A stretch of DNA of 64,000 nucleotides from contig NZ_AP018316.1 in assembly GCF_002368115.1 (NCBI RefSeq), positions 4,336,202 through 4,400,201 on the forward strand. The letters run 5' to 3'. The notes below the pieces were generated by a model. That model made no database searches, was not told where the DNA came from, and was given only the letters and a program-made list of their open reading frames with translations. Made by a program: the position numbers and the translations under genes. The DNA is from Dolichospermum compactum NIES-806. GTDB taxonomy: Bacteria; Cyanobacteriota; Cyanobacteriia; Cyanobacteriales; Nostocaceae. Each line of letters starts with the position of its first letter. Position 1 is the stretch's first letter. Positions 17,601 to 26,195 of the stretch are shown piece by piece.

Positions 17601-17798
17601 ATGGTTGTACTACCAGAAAAACAAATGTATGAAGTCATAGCCAATGTCCAAGCTAAACTGGAATCTCAAAAACGCCGATTTTTGAGGCTGTTAGCAGCAC
17701 GAACAGGTAAATTTAGAGTTTTGCTGCCGCTAATCGTGGTTTTTCTGACTTCCTTTGGGTTTGAAGTTACCACAAACAACAAAGACTTCCCAGAATAA
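17601..17798 (+). CDS. Possible small membrane protein, unrecognised
   Basis: 65 aa, ATG start, with a basic stretch (QKRRFLRLLAARTGKFR) followed by one hydrophobic segment (VLLPLIVVFLTSFGF) and a short polar tail. No family recognised and no clear ribosome site. It diverges from ado. It may be a real short protein or a chance frame. Confidence 0.35.
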   Translation: MVVLPEKQMYEVIANVQAKLESQKRRFLRLLAARTGKFRVLLPLIVVFLTSFGFEVTTNNKDFPE

Positions 17799-18108
17799 TG
17801 GGACTTTAGCCAATTACCCCTGGGGTGGGAGGGAAGTTTTTACTGAACTTTGAATATTCTACCTTAGTAGCGATCGCACTTACAGCTTTTCCAATTTTCA
17901 CTTCGGCTTTAGCTTGATCTTAATTGGTAAGCAACATGATTTGTTTAAGCTTTTCTTGCTTGAAATTAATTGTAATTAATCATAAAACAATCGGCTTTAC
18001 CGGAATAATGAAGGGGCTTACCAATAGTTTTTCGTTAATAATAGCAGCAGCGACAATTGCTACGATAGCCGTGATAGTGTTATTTTTAATTGAAACAATA
18101 AAATATCT
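17799..18108. other. Spacer upstream of xisH
   Basis: 310 bp. A short hydrophobic open frame beginning near 18009 (MKGLTNSFSLIIAAATIATI) runs into xisH in another frame; there is no RBS and no homology I can recall. One GCGATCGC site. No firm feature. Confidence 0.4.
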
Positions 18109-18525
18109 ATGTCAGCAAGAGATTTATTTCATCAAGCAGTTAGAACCGCATTAGAAAAAGAAGGATGGATAATTACAGATGATCCCTTAGAGGTAGAATT
18201 AGAGGAGATAACCTTTAGAATTGATTTGGGTGCAGAAAGATTAATAGCCGCAGAAAAAGGAGAACAAAAAATTGCTGTAGAAATCAAAAGTTTTGCTAGT
18301 AACTCGGCAGTCAGTGAATTCTATACAGCATTAGGACAATTTCTTAATTATCAAACTATGTTAGAAGAAATTGAGTCAGAGAGAGAATTATATTTAGCCG
18401 TTCCCAAAGATGCTTATATTTCTTTTTTTCAAACTCGATTTGCTAAAATTACTGTAAAAAAATATCAAGTTAAAATCATAGTATATAATCCAGATCAGGA
18501 GGTAATCATACAATGGCAAACATAG
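18109..18525 (+). CDS. xisH: XisH family protein (PD-(D/E)xK-like)
   Basis: 138 aa. XisH was named as a factor controlling excision of the fdxN element in heterocysts; many cyanobacteria have xisH-xisI pairs unlinked to that element. The sequence has a nuclease-like core: Asp in FRIDLGAERL near 42 and the VEIKSF (ExK) strand near 62. It overlaps xisI by 13 nt, indicating translational coupling. No recombinase (XisF) or nif gene is nearby, so the historical excision role should not be assumed. Confidence 0.9.
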   Translation: MSARDLFHQAVRTALEKEGWIITDDPLEVELEEITFRIDLGAERLIAAEKGEQKIAVEIKSFASNSAVSEFYTALGQFLNYQTMLEEIESERELYLAVPKDAYISFFQTRFAKITVKKYQVKIIVYNPDQEVIIQWQT

Positions 18526-18848
18526 AACATTATCGTCAGTGTATTCAAACCATCATCAAAGAACATGGTAAATTTAAGCCCAAATACGACGAAATAGATA
18601 ATGAACTGATTTTTGATACTATTCATGATCATTATCAACTTATGCGTGTTGGTTGGGATGATTTAAGAAGAGTTTATCATAGTGTCATTCATTTCGATAT
18701 TAAAGATAACAAAATCTGGATTCAACAAAATATGACAGAATCAGATTTAGCTCAAGAACTTGTAAATATGGGAATAGGAAAAGAAGATATTGTTTTTGGT
18801 TTACAACCACCCTATAAACGTCCTTATACCGGTTATGGTGTAGCTTGA
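18513..18848 (+). CDS. xisI: XisI family protein
   Basis: 111 aa, the usual XisH partner. Typical features: YRQCIQTIIKEHG start, LIFDTIHDHYQLMRVGWD, and the end MGIGKEDIVFGLQPPYKRPYTGY. GGAGG lies 8-12 nt before the ATG, inside xisH. Function unknown beyond genetic linkage with XisH; the tight overlap suggests a complex or toxin/antitoxin-like stoichiometry, which is inference. Confidence 0.92.
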   Translation: MANIEHYRQCIQTIIKEHGKFKPKYDEIDNELIFDTIHDHYQLMRVGWDDLRRVYHSVIHFDIKDNKIWIQQNMTESDLAQELVNMGIGKEDIVFGLQPPYKRPYTGYGVA

Positions 18849-18923
18849 TTTTTGAATGTTTCAGTTCAGTTGTCAGAATCAGGATTTTGATCACGTATTT
18901 GACGATTTATTTTTGCTCTATGT

Positions 18924-19295
18924 TTAAGGATGAATTGTGCCATCAGGCATCATTGCCCCTTGAAGGTTTGCTCCTGATAGGTCTGCTGCTGATAGGTTTG
19001 CTCTTGAGAGTTTTCCTTCTGACAAATTAGCTTCTGAGAGTTTACTTCCTGATAGGTTAGCTCCTGATAATTTGCTTAGTGAAAGATTAGCTTTTGACAG
19101 GTTGGCTCCTAACAATTCGACTTCTGATAGGTTAACCCCCAGCAATTCGGCTCCTGACAAGTCACATTTAACACACTTTTTTGTCTTCAATAGCTGCTGA
19201 ATATGTGCAAGATTTGCAGCATATACAGGTACGGTGACTAAACTAAAAATAGTTGTAATAATAGTCAAAGAAATCTTGTACCCCGCTTTCCGCAC
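18924..19295 (-). CDS. Exported pentapeptide-repeat protein, start codon displaced by a MITE
   Basis: About 123 aa. A hydrophobic signal peptide (ISLTIITTIFSLVTVPVYA) is followed by a short helix with CVKC and roughly fourteen A(N/D)LSx-type pentapeptides forming a right-handed beta helix. The present start would be a GTG at 19295 whose first codons derive from a MITE inverted repeat and which lacks a ribosome site. Removing the element and one TTGTAC copy restores ATG TAC AAG with AAGGGG 9 nt upstream, so the ancestral start was MYKISL. The gene may now be weakly translated or dead. Confidence 0.8.
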   Translation of the reverse strand: MRKAGYKISLTIITTIFSLVTVPVYAANLAHIQQLLKTKKCVKCDLSGAELLGVNLSEVELLGANLSKANLSLSKLSGANLSGSKLSEANLSEGKLSRANLSAADLSGANLQGAMMPDGTIHP

Positions 19296-19457
19296 TTCAT
19301 TTTGTAATACGCGAATATTTCCATAATTTTATTTTTTATCGTTTAATAAAACACATATTTTATCCATCATTTTAGGTATTAATATTGAACAATTTAACCC
19401 TTGTTAGGAATAATTCTTGAAAAGATGGATACTACATTGTGAAGTGCGGAATATGGG
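19282..19457. mobile_element. MITE with CCGCACTTCA ends and 6-bp target duplication
   Basis: 176 bp, non-coding. Left end CCCGCTTTCCGCACTTCATT; reverse complement of right end CCCATATTCCGCACTTCACA; further in TGTARTA matches too. Flanked by direct repeats TTGTAC at 19276-19281 and 19458-19463. Its outer CCCRYNTTCCGCAC matches the ends of the elements at 32708 and 39727. Confidence 0.85.
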
Positions 19458-19589
19458 TTGTACATCCACTGATTCCCCTTCTCTAAGTTGTCTGAAGTTA
19501 CAGGTAAATAGCATATTCAGTATCACTACTCAATTATAACTCCATCATTTCATTACTCAGAGATTTTATGTAAATGAAATACGTTAACC

Positions 19590-19709
19590 CGGCGGTTAGA
19601 AACCGCGTCTACACAGGCAAAACCCACCTGCGTGGGTTTCAAATCCTTGATTTTTCCTTAGTCCGCGCAGGCGGACTTTGTTTGTGTAGCCGTGAATTCC
19701 ATTCGCCAG
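19590..19709. repeat. Compound palindromic repeat (three stem-loops)
   Basis: Three hairpins in a row: GCGGTTAGAAACCGC at 19592-19606, AACCCACCTGCGTGGGTTT at 19621-19639 and GTCCGCGCAGGCGGAC at 19661-19676, with GTCTACACA and TTGTGTAGCC as outer partners. A widespread cyanobacterial intergenic repeat type. It is located beyond the alcohol dehydrogenase stop codon. Confidence 0.75.
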
Positions 19710-19726
19710 GTCTTAAGTTGAAACTT

Positions 19727-20881
19727 TTAAGCACAAAGAGCTAAAATCTGTTCAACAACTTGCGGGTTAACATCTTGATGTTCTCCCAAAGCCGTCATTC
19801 CATGTTTCTCTAAGTTTTTGATAACTGCGGGAATGGTTTCTACTCCCACACCATAATCAGACAAATGAGTGCGAACACCAACTGATTCAAAGAAATCACG
19901 AGTTTTAGTAATTGCAGCATTTACCCGTTCCTCTTCCGAACCACCGACAATTTGCCAAACCCTATCTGCATATTGTAGAAGTTTTTGCCACTTGCGATCG
20001 CGTCTAATCGTCAAAGTTCCAGGTAACACAACCGCCAAAGTTTGAGCATGATCCATACCATGCAACGCTGTCAACTCATGGCCTATCATGTGTGTGGTCC
20101 AGTCTTGAGGAACACCAGCCGCAATTAACCCATTTAACGCCATTGTTGCCGACCAAACCAAATTTGCTCGCGCATCATAATCTGTAGGATTAGCTAAAGT
20201 TTTTGGTCCTTCGGAAATCAAAGTTTGTAAAATTGATTCAGCCATGCGGTCTTGTAATGGTGCATTCACCGGATAGGTCAAATACTGCTCCATCACATGA
20301 GTAAAAGCATCAACAATACCATTGCTAATTTGCCGAGGAGGCAGGGAGAAAGTTGTTTCTGGGTCAAGAACCGAAAATTTCGGAAACACCAAGGGACTAG
20401 CGAAAAATAACTTTTCTTTAGTTTCCCACTTAGTCACAACTGAATTTGTATTCATTTCTGAACCAGTCGCAGGCAAAGTCAAAACCACCCCCATTGGTAA
20501 AGCCGAAGTTACTGATGCGTGCTTTGCTAAAATATCCCAAGGGTCGCCCACAAAAGGAACAGCAGCCGCTATAAACTTAGTCCCGTCCGCAACAGAACCA
20601 CCACCCACAGCCAACAGAAAATCAATCCCTTCTTTGCGGATTAACTCAACCGCTTGCATCAAAGTTTCAAAATGAGGATTAGGTTCAATACCGCCGAACT
20701 CAAATACATTTCTACCAGCCAATACCGATTTTACTTGATCATAAACCCCATTAGCTTTAATACTACCACCACCGTAGGTAATCAGAATTTTTGCATCTGC
20801 CGGTATTTCTGAACCAATATTAGCGATTTGACCCTTACCAAACAGGATTTTAACTGGGTTGTAAAAAACAAAATTTTCCAT
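19727..20881 (-). CDS. Iron-containing alcohol dehydrogenase (YqhD/butanol-dehydrogenase type)
   Basis: 384 aa from ATG 20881. Group III metal ADH, probably NADPH-linked aldehyde reductase. Seen: YGGGSIKANG near 37, GGGSVADGTKF near 95, metal ligands in VDAFTHVMEQY (Asp, His near 190), MIGHELTALHG and GMDHAQ (His near 260-275). Natural substrate unknown; relatives reduce short and medium aldehydes. An upstream GTG adds four residues but has no better ribosome site. Confidence 0.93.
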   Translation of the reverse strand: MENFVFYNPVKILFGKGQIANIGSEIPADAKILITYGGGSIKANGVYDQVKSVLAGRNVFEFGGIEPNPHFETLMQAVELIRKEGIDFLLAVGGGSVADGTKFIAAAVPFVGDPWDILAKHASVTSALPMGVVLTLPATGSEMNTNSVVTKWETKEKLFFASPLVFPKFSVLDPETTFSLPPRQISNGIVDAFTHVMEQYLTYPVNAPLQDRMAESILQTLISEGPKTLANPTDYDARANLVWSATMALNGLIAAGVPQDWTTHMIGHELTALHGMDHAQTLAVVLPGTLTIRRDRKWQKLLQYADRVWQIVGGSEEERVNAAITKTRDFFESVGVRTHLSDYGVGVETIPAVIKNLEKHGMTALGEHQDVNPQVVEQILALCA

Positions 20882-20964
20882 AAATTTAGTCACTCAAGAG
20901 AATTAGATTTCACCTTGAATATTGTAATGACATTCTTGATTTTTGTGCCTGTACCTACAGAATA

Positions 20965-21069
20965 CTATTTTCCCACAATCTGATTAAAAATTTCATAATG
21001 GTTGCCATTATCTGGTAATAATTCTAAGTCTGTGATTGTCCAGCGAACTCCCTCATATACCTGACTCAT
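20965..21069 (-). pseudogene. Uma2-family endonuclease N-terminal remnant
   Basis: 34 codons starting at an ATG with a strong AGGAGG 6 nt upstream. They read MSQVYEGVRWTI then TDLELLPDNGNHYEI, the typical beginning of Uma2 (DUF820) proteins, then FNQIVGK and a stop. The nuclease core is missing. The intact start signals suggest a recent 3' deletion. Confidence 0.7.
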
Positions 21070-21156
21070 ACAGCCTCCTGTGGAGTGATATGAATATTTT
21101 AGTTATTACTGAAATTTGTGAAAATCACATTACTAGAACCTACTTGTAACTTGTAG

Positions 21157-21211
21157 GGTGCGTCAGACTCAATAATTTGACAAAAAATAGATTCCCTCAA
21201 CCTGACGCACC
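21157..21211. repeat. GGTGCGTCAG inverted repeat
   Basis: GGTGCGTCAG (21157-21166) and CTGACGCACC (21202-21211), a 10-bp perfect inverted repeat with a 35-bp spacer. A common type of cyanobacterial intergenic element. Confidence 0.65.
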
Positions 21212-21262
21212 ACAATTAATTAAGTTATTCCCAAAACATAAAACAGCTAAATTCCATTCATA

Positions 21263-22345
21263 TCATAATTCTTGTATATATTCACTATCAACAGCAGTTT
21301 TATTAAATTCACCATTACGCCAAGTATCCGCCATATCTTTAATAAAACTAGCAAGAGGAATAGCAACCAATAAACCCAAGATACCGCCTAACTTTGCTCC
21401 TATCAATAAAGAAATTACCACCCATACAGGATTTAAACCAGTTAAATTTCCTAAAATACGTGGAGCAATAATATTAGAATTAATTTGATCAATAGCCACA
21501 CCTATAGCCGCAACCTCTAACCCTAAACCAAAGTCTTTTAAAGTTATTAATAAACTCACAATACCAATACCAATACCAGTACCAAAAGGAAATAGCGAAA
21601 ACAAGCCAATTGCTATCCCAAAAAGTAGTGATAAAGGCACTCGTAAAACGACAAAAGCCAATGTTATAGATACAGCCAAAATAGCCCCTAAAGTAGCTTG
21701 ACCAATGAAATAATTATTAAAATCTTCCCGCAGCAATTTCCGTACCTTTTTCGCTGTTTGTGGCGGAAACCAAAGATAAATACCATTCCATAAACTTTCA
21801 CCATTCAATACTAAATAAATAGTCAAAACTATAGTGATTAATAAATTAAATAAATTACCAATAGTATCGAAAGCAAAACCTAAAATCTTGCCAGTGAAAG
21901 ATTGCAATTGACTAGATATTTTTCCTAAAATTTCCCCAGCCAATCCACTTAAATTTACTGGTAATTGCTGGGTGGATGCCCAATTTTGCAAAGCTTCTAT
22001 TTGTTGAGTTGCCGATTCTATCCAATAGGGAAGAAGATTAGCTAACTCATTCAATTGTTCGAGAATAAGTGGTAGTAGAATCACACCTACAGCACCCAAA
22101 ATAATAATAGATAACAGTAATACGACGACAACTGCTAAAATTCGAGGTACTCCACGTTTTTGAAGAAGTTGAATGGGATAATCTAGCACAAAAGCCAGAA
22201 GAATAGCAACGGAAATTACACTAACTAAAGGCTGAAAATAGTTAATGAATTGAATTAGTAACCATCCATTTAAAAGAATCACAGGAAAGGCTAATCCTAT
22301 GTTTAACCATTTAGGTGAATTTGGTAAATTTTTTACTGGCTGCAT
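21263..22345 (-). CDS. AI-2E family transporter (PerM-like)
   Basis: 360 aa from ATG 22345. Polytopic membrane protein: two to three helices near the N-terminus, a soluble loop (about 95-150), then four to five helices with the FNNYFIGQATLGAILA and GIAIGLFSLFPFGTGIG family motifs. Relatives include the AI-2 exporter TqsA and Na/H antiporter-type members; the substrate cannot be assigned. An upstream TTG would add 10 residues. Confidence 0.9.
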   Translation of the reverse strand: MQPVKNLPNSPKWLNIGLAFPVILLNGWLLIQFINYFQPLVSVISVAILLAFVLDYPIQLLQKRGVPRILAVVVVLLLSIIILGAVGVILLPLILEQLNELANLLPYWIESATQQIEALQNWASTQQLPVNLSGLAGEILGKISSQLQSFTGKILGFAFDTIGNLFNLLITIVLTIYLVLNGESLWNGIYLWFPPQTAKKVRKLLREDFNNYFIGQATLGAILAVSITLAFVVLRVPLSLLFGIAIGLFSLFPFGTGIGIGIVSLLITLKDFGLGLEVAAIGVAIDQINSNIIAPRILGNLTGLNPVWVVISLLIGAKLGGILGLLVAIPLASFIKDMADTWRNGEFNKTAVDSEYIQEL

Positions 22346-22418
22346 GGAATTTATTAATAATCTAAATTTTGGCAAAATATCTAGAAAACTTAAAAAGGTT
22401 GTAAATTGAATTATCAGA

Positions 22419-22847
22419 CTATAGAGTTTTGATGAAATCCAGCATAATTTTTCGAGGTAAAGCTGCTAAAGGTCTGATTTGTCCGGCTTTTTCAGAATAA
22501 TATTCACCCTTGTCAATATCTTCTGCTGTTAATAAGTCTAAATCCCACCCTTCTGAAAGTACAAGTTGATTGACTGGGACTAACAATGGTGCTTGAAATA
22601 CATGACGCACAGCTTTTTCATCGCTATAAATTCCAAATTTTGTAAAATCAGTTAACTGATAACCAATTTCTTCCATAACCTCTCGCTGAACGGCTATTTC
22701 TGGAGTTTCCCCCGGTTCTAGATGTCCACCGAATAAAGCCCAACAACCAGGAGCAATAATATTAGGAATATTATCCCGTAATTGCATTAAAAACTTATTT
22801 TCTTGACAAAGAATGGTAACAGCTACATAAGCTAATTGACTATTCAT
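22419..22847 (-). CDS. Nudix hydrolase
   Basis: 142 aa. The complete Nudix box GGHLEPGETPEIAVQREV with MEEIGY (Gx5Ex7REUxEExGU) is at about residues 40-62. Hydrolyses a nucleoside diphosphate-linked substrate, unknown. Its start lies 3 bp after the stop of the OB-fold protein gene on the same strand, so the two form an operon. Confidence 0.92.
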   Translation of the reverse strand: MNSQLAYVAVTILCQENKFLMQLRDNIPNIIAPGCWALFGGHLEPGETPEIAVQREVMEEIGYQLTDFTKFGIYSDEKAVRHVFQAPLLVPVNQLVLSEGWDLDLLTAEDIDKGEYYSEKAGQIRPLAALPRKIMLDFIKTL

Positions 22848-22850
22848 AAA

Positions 22851-23264
22851 TTACTTTTCCTCTAAATAAAGTTCACCATATTCTTTGCCAGCCAAAGGGA
22901 CACTTTGGTACTGAACATTGCCCTTCAATACTACCTGTTCTCCAACTTGAAAATCGCCCTGATTAGTGATCACCCAAATTTTCCCAGTTGAATCATTAAT
23001 TTGATATGCTTTTTTCTTAATTAACGGAGCATATTTTTCTACTTTACCTTGAATGTAAACTGGCGTGTCCTGATTTTTTTTGGTAATTTTTTGAATCTGT
23101 GTTACATTAGCACCAATATTGAAATTTTGAAGATTGATACCAGAATTTACTCCCTTACCACAAGCATAAAGTCCCGTTACCAGAGAGAAAGATAGTCCCA
23201 CAGTAAAAATTTTTGCTGGTGGCATCAAAGCTATAGATTGAGCTATTTTTTGTATTACTGCCAA
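22851..23264 (-). CDS. Exported OB-fold-like protein
   Basis: 137 aa. An N-terminal hydrophobic stretch (about 17-35) ends in GLYACGK, a possible lipobox, followed by a beta-rich region (VYIQGKVEKYAPLI...GKIWVITNQGDFQVGEQVVLKGNV) that resembles bacterial OB-fold (YgiW-like) domains. Function unknown; such proteins are common in cyanobacteria. First gene of a two-gene operon with the Nudix hydrolase. Confidence 0.75.
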   Translation of the reverse strand: MAVIQKIAQSIALMPPAKIFTVGLSFSLVTGLYACGKGVNSGINLQNFNIGANVTQIQKITKKNQDTPVYIQGKVEKYAPLIKKKAYQINDSTGKIWVITNQGDFQVGEQVVLKGNVQYQSVPLAGKEYGELYLEEK

Positions 23265-23496
23265 TTTTATCTCCAGGTTACAGAAATTACTCGTTATTGA
23301 TCATAATGTTATTTGGTCGCAAAAAGATAGTGATTCTGTCAAAATCATGAAGAGATGAATAAATTATCAGCGATACCTTCAGTTAGTAACGTTCTTGTCT
23401 TTCTTGTTGGAGAATAAGTTAATATCGGATATAATGGCTTTTTTATGTTATTAATTAATTTATACCAATTTAGTACAATTTACTTATCCTAAATTT

Positions 23497-25566
23497 ATGT
23501 CTAACTCTAAACAACCTCTGACTTATCCTACCGTTAGCAAAAGTGAGCAAGTGGATAATTATCACGGAATTGCGATCGCCGATCCTTACCGAGCCTTAGA
23601 AGACCCGGATACAGAAGCAACAAAAGCTTGGGTAGAAGCACAAAATCAAGTTACCTTCGGCTATTTAAACGAAATTCCTGCCAGAGAAAACATTAAACAG
23701 CGGCTTACCAAACTTTGGGATTATGAAAAATATGGAACTCCCTTTAAAGAAGGTGAAAGTTACTTTTATTTCAAAAATAATGGACTGCAAAATCAAAGTG
23801 TTCTCTATACTCTGCCAAATTTAGATGCGGAACCCAGAATTGTACTTGATCCTAATCAACTTTCAGAAGATGGAACAATTGCCCTTTCAGGAATTTCTAT
23901 CAGTGAAAATGGTCAACTTTTAGCATACGGTTTATCTAATTCTGGTTCAGATTGGCAAGAATGGAAAGTTAGAAACATTGCCACAGGTGAATATCTACAA
24001 GATCATCTCCAATGGATTAAATTTTCTGGTGCTTCTTGGACTCATGATCATCAAGGGTTTTTCTACAGTCGTTATGATGAACCAAATGAAAAAACCAAAT
24101 TAGAAGATGTCAATTATTACCAAAAACTTTATTATCATCAACTTGGTACACCCCAATCAGCGGACATCTTAATTTACGATCGTCCTGATGAAAAAGAATG
24201 GGGGTTTTCTGGGAATGTCACAGAAGATGGCAAATATTTGATAATTTCCATCTGGCTAGGAACTGACTCCAAAAACTTGGTTTTTTACAAGGATCTAACA
24301 AATGAAAATTCTGAAGTCATCGAACTAATTAACCAATTTTCAGCAAATTACAGCTTCATTGATAATGACAATCATATTTTCTACTTTCGCACAGATTTCA
24401 ATTCTCCAAAAGGTAGAGTTATTGCCATTGATACGAAAAATCCAACTTCCGAAAATTGGCAAGAAATTATTCCTCAAGCAGCAGAAACATTAGAAAGTGT
24501 CAGTATCTTAAATAATCAGTTCGTGGCTGATTATTTACAGGATGCCCATAGCCAAATCAAAATATTTGATCTCAAAGGTAATTTTATTCGAGAAGTAGAA
24601 TTACCCGGAATTGGTTCAGCCAGCGGATTTGCTGGTAAACGGCATGATACAGAAACATTTTATAGTTTTACCAGCTTTACTACCCCCGGAACTATTTATC
24701 GGCATGACATGAAAACAGGTAAAAGCGAAATTTTCCGGCAGCCAAAAGTAGATTTTAATGCTGATGAATATGAAACAAAACAGGTATTCTATGCCAGTAA
24801 AGATGGTACAAAAGTGCCAATGTTTATTACCCACAAAAAAGGAATTAAATTAGATGGTAACAATCCCACCTACCTCTATGGATATGGTGGTTTTAATATC
24901 TCCTTAACACCAAGTTTTTCTGTTAGCCTGTTAATATGGCTAGAAATGGGGGGAGTCTATGCTGTTCCTAATTTACGTGGTGGTGGTGAATATGGAGAAG
25001 AATGGCATCAAGCAGGAATGAAATTGCAAAAGCAGAACGTTTTTGATGATTTCATTGCTGCGGCTGAATGGTTAATTGCCCATAATTACACCCAACCTGC
25101 CAAATTAGCCATTGGTGGAGGTAGTAATGGTGGTTTATTGGTGGGTACTTGCATGACACAACGCCCTAATTTGTTTGGTGCAGCCCTACCCGCAGTAGGC
25201 GTTATGGATATGTTGCGCTTCCATAAATTTACCATTGGCTGGGCTTGGGTGGCTGAATATGGTTCTTCAGAAAACCCAGAAGAATTCGCAACTTTATATG
25301 CTTATTCACCTTTGCATAATTTGAAGCCGGGAACAGCTTATCCAGCTACATTAATTACTACCGCAGATCATGATGATCGTGTAGTGCCTGCTCACAGTTT
25401 TAAATTTGCTGCGGCTTTACAAGCAGCGCATAGTGGCGATGCACCTGTATTAATTAGAATTGAGATGAAGGCAGGACATGGTGCTGGTAAACCAACAGCA
25501 AAAATTATTGAGGAAGCAGCAGATAAATGGGGTTTCTTAGTTAAAGTTTTGAAAGTTGAAATTTAA
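23497..25566 (+). CDS. Prolyl oligopeptidase family serine peptidase (S9A)
   Basis: 689 aa, full length. N-terminal beta-propeller (about 70-400) and C-terminal alpha/beta hydrolase. Catalytic triad is visible: Ser in GGGSNGGLL near 548, Asp in DHDDRVVP near 630, His in AGHGAGKPT near 668. No signal peptide is evident, so probably cytoplasmic and cleaving short proline peptides. Stands alone; a terminator-like hairpin follows. Confidence 0.95.
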   Translation: MSNSKQPLTYPTVSKSEQVDNYHGIAIADPYRALEDPDTEATKAWVEAQNQVTFGYLNEIPARENIKQRLTKLWDYEKYGTPFKEGESYFYFKNNGLQNQSVLYTLPNLDAEPRIVLDPNQLSEDGTIALSGISISENGQLLAYGLSNSGSDWQEWKVRNIATGEYLQDHLQWIKFSGASWTHDHQGFFYSRYDEPNEKTKLEDVNYYQKLYYHQLGTPQSADILIYDRPDEKEWGFSGNVTEDGKYLIISIWLGTDSKNLVFYKDLTNENSEVIELINQFSANYSFIDNDNHIFYFRTDFNSPKGRVIAIDTKNPTSENWQEIIPQAAETLESVSILNNQFVADYLQDAHSQIKIFDLKGNFIREVELPGIGSASGFAGKRHDTETFYSFTSFTTPGTIYRHDMKTGKSEIFRQPKVDFNADEYETKQVFYASKDGTKVPMFITHKKGIKLDGNNPTYLYGYGGFNISLTPSFSVSLLIWLEMGGVYAVPNLRGGGEYGEEWHQAGMKLQKQNVFDDFIAAAEWLIAHNYTQPAKLAIGGGSNGGLLVGTCMTQRPNLFGAALPAVGVMDMLRFHKFTIGWAWVAEYGSSENPEEFATLYAYSPLHNLKPGTAYPATLITTADHDDRVVPAHSFKFAAALQAAHSGDAPVLIRIEMKAGHGAGKPTAKIIEEAADKWGFLVKVLKVEI

Positions 25567-25628
25567 TTTGTCGTTTTAATAAGTCACCCGTGATGTTTCA
25601 TAATCATTACTCTGATGAAAAATTTACC

Positions 25629-25673
25629 CACAAAAAAAAGCGGGCTAACCGCTTATTAGAAGGTTAACCCGTT
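25629..25673. terminator. Bidirectional terminator-like hairpin
   Basis: CGGGCTAACC (25641-25650) and GGTTAACCCG (25662-25671) form a stem with one mismatch. It is preceded by AAAAAAAA, which reads as a U tract for ycf35, and followed by TTTG. It lies between the convergent peptidase and ycf35 genes. Confidence 0.65.
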
Positions 25674-25701
25674 TGACTTTGGGAACGTGCTACAGAAATT
25701 G

Positions 25702-26052
25702 TTACTGCAATACCAACTTAACATTGGCATTTTGCAGACCGCGCTGTTTTACTTCAGCCAAAGTCTTGTTAACGGCATATTTTTGATTGATAGAGTTGAT
25801 CAACTCGGTCTGGTTGTGCTTCTTAGCAACACCCCAAAGGTCAGCAATGAGGTCAAAAGAACCGTCACTGTTACGAGACCAACCTAGATCGTACTCGCCT
25901 TCCAATACAGCAACGATGTCGGAACGGAGACGCTGACCATTATAACCACGAACATCAGCTTCAGTCTTTACGCTGATACCTAAGTCGCGCAAAGAAGACT
26001 TGAGAATTTCGGCATCGGTGATCTTGGTACGCAGAGTGCTAAAGTGAGACAT
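25702..26052 (-). CDS. ycf35: Ycf35 family protein (DUF1257)
   Basis: 116 aa from ATG 26052, with GGAGG 9 nt upstream. Typical MSHFSTLRTKITDAEIL start and RSDIVAVLEGEYDLGW core. The family is found in cyanobacteria and some plastid genomes; its function is not established. Downstream of ycf46 on the same strand with a 143-bp gap, a pairing that suggests linked roles. Confidence 0.9.
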   Translation of the reverse strand: MSHFSTLRTKITDAEILKSSLRDLGISVKTEADVRGYNGQRLRSDIVAVLEGEYDLGWSRNSDGSFDLIADLWGVAKKHNQTELINSINQKYAVNKTLAEVKQRGLQNANVKLVLQ

Positions 26053-26195
26053 TTGGGTTTCCTCCAATAAGAAGATTGATGAGAAAAACGACAACGGTTC
26101 TTTTCCAACTAAGCCGCATGATTTGGGAACGGCTTTTTTCTATCTGTTAGCCTTGTGACTAACCTTTCCCCCTGACAAACAGCAGAGGAAAGCTT

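Noticed and set aside
17924..18154. 76-codon hydrophobic frame before xisH
   Set aside because: Runs into xisH in another frame, no ribosome site, no homology recalled; kept only as a note in the spacer entry.
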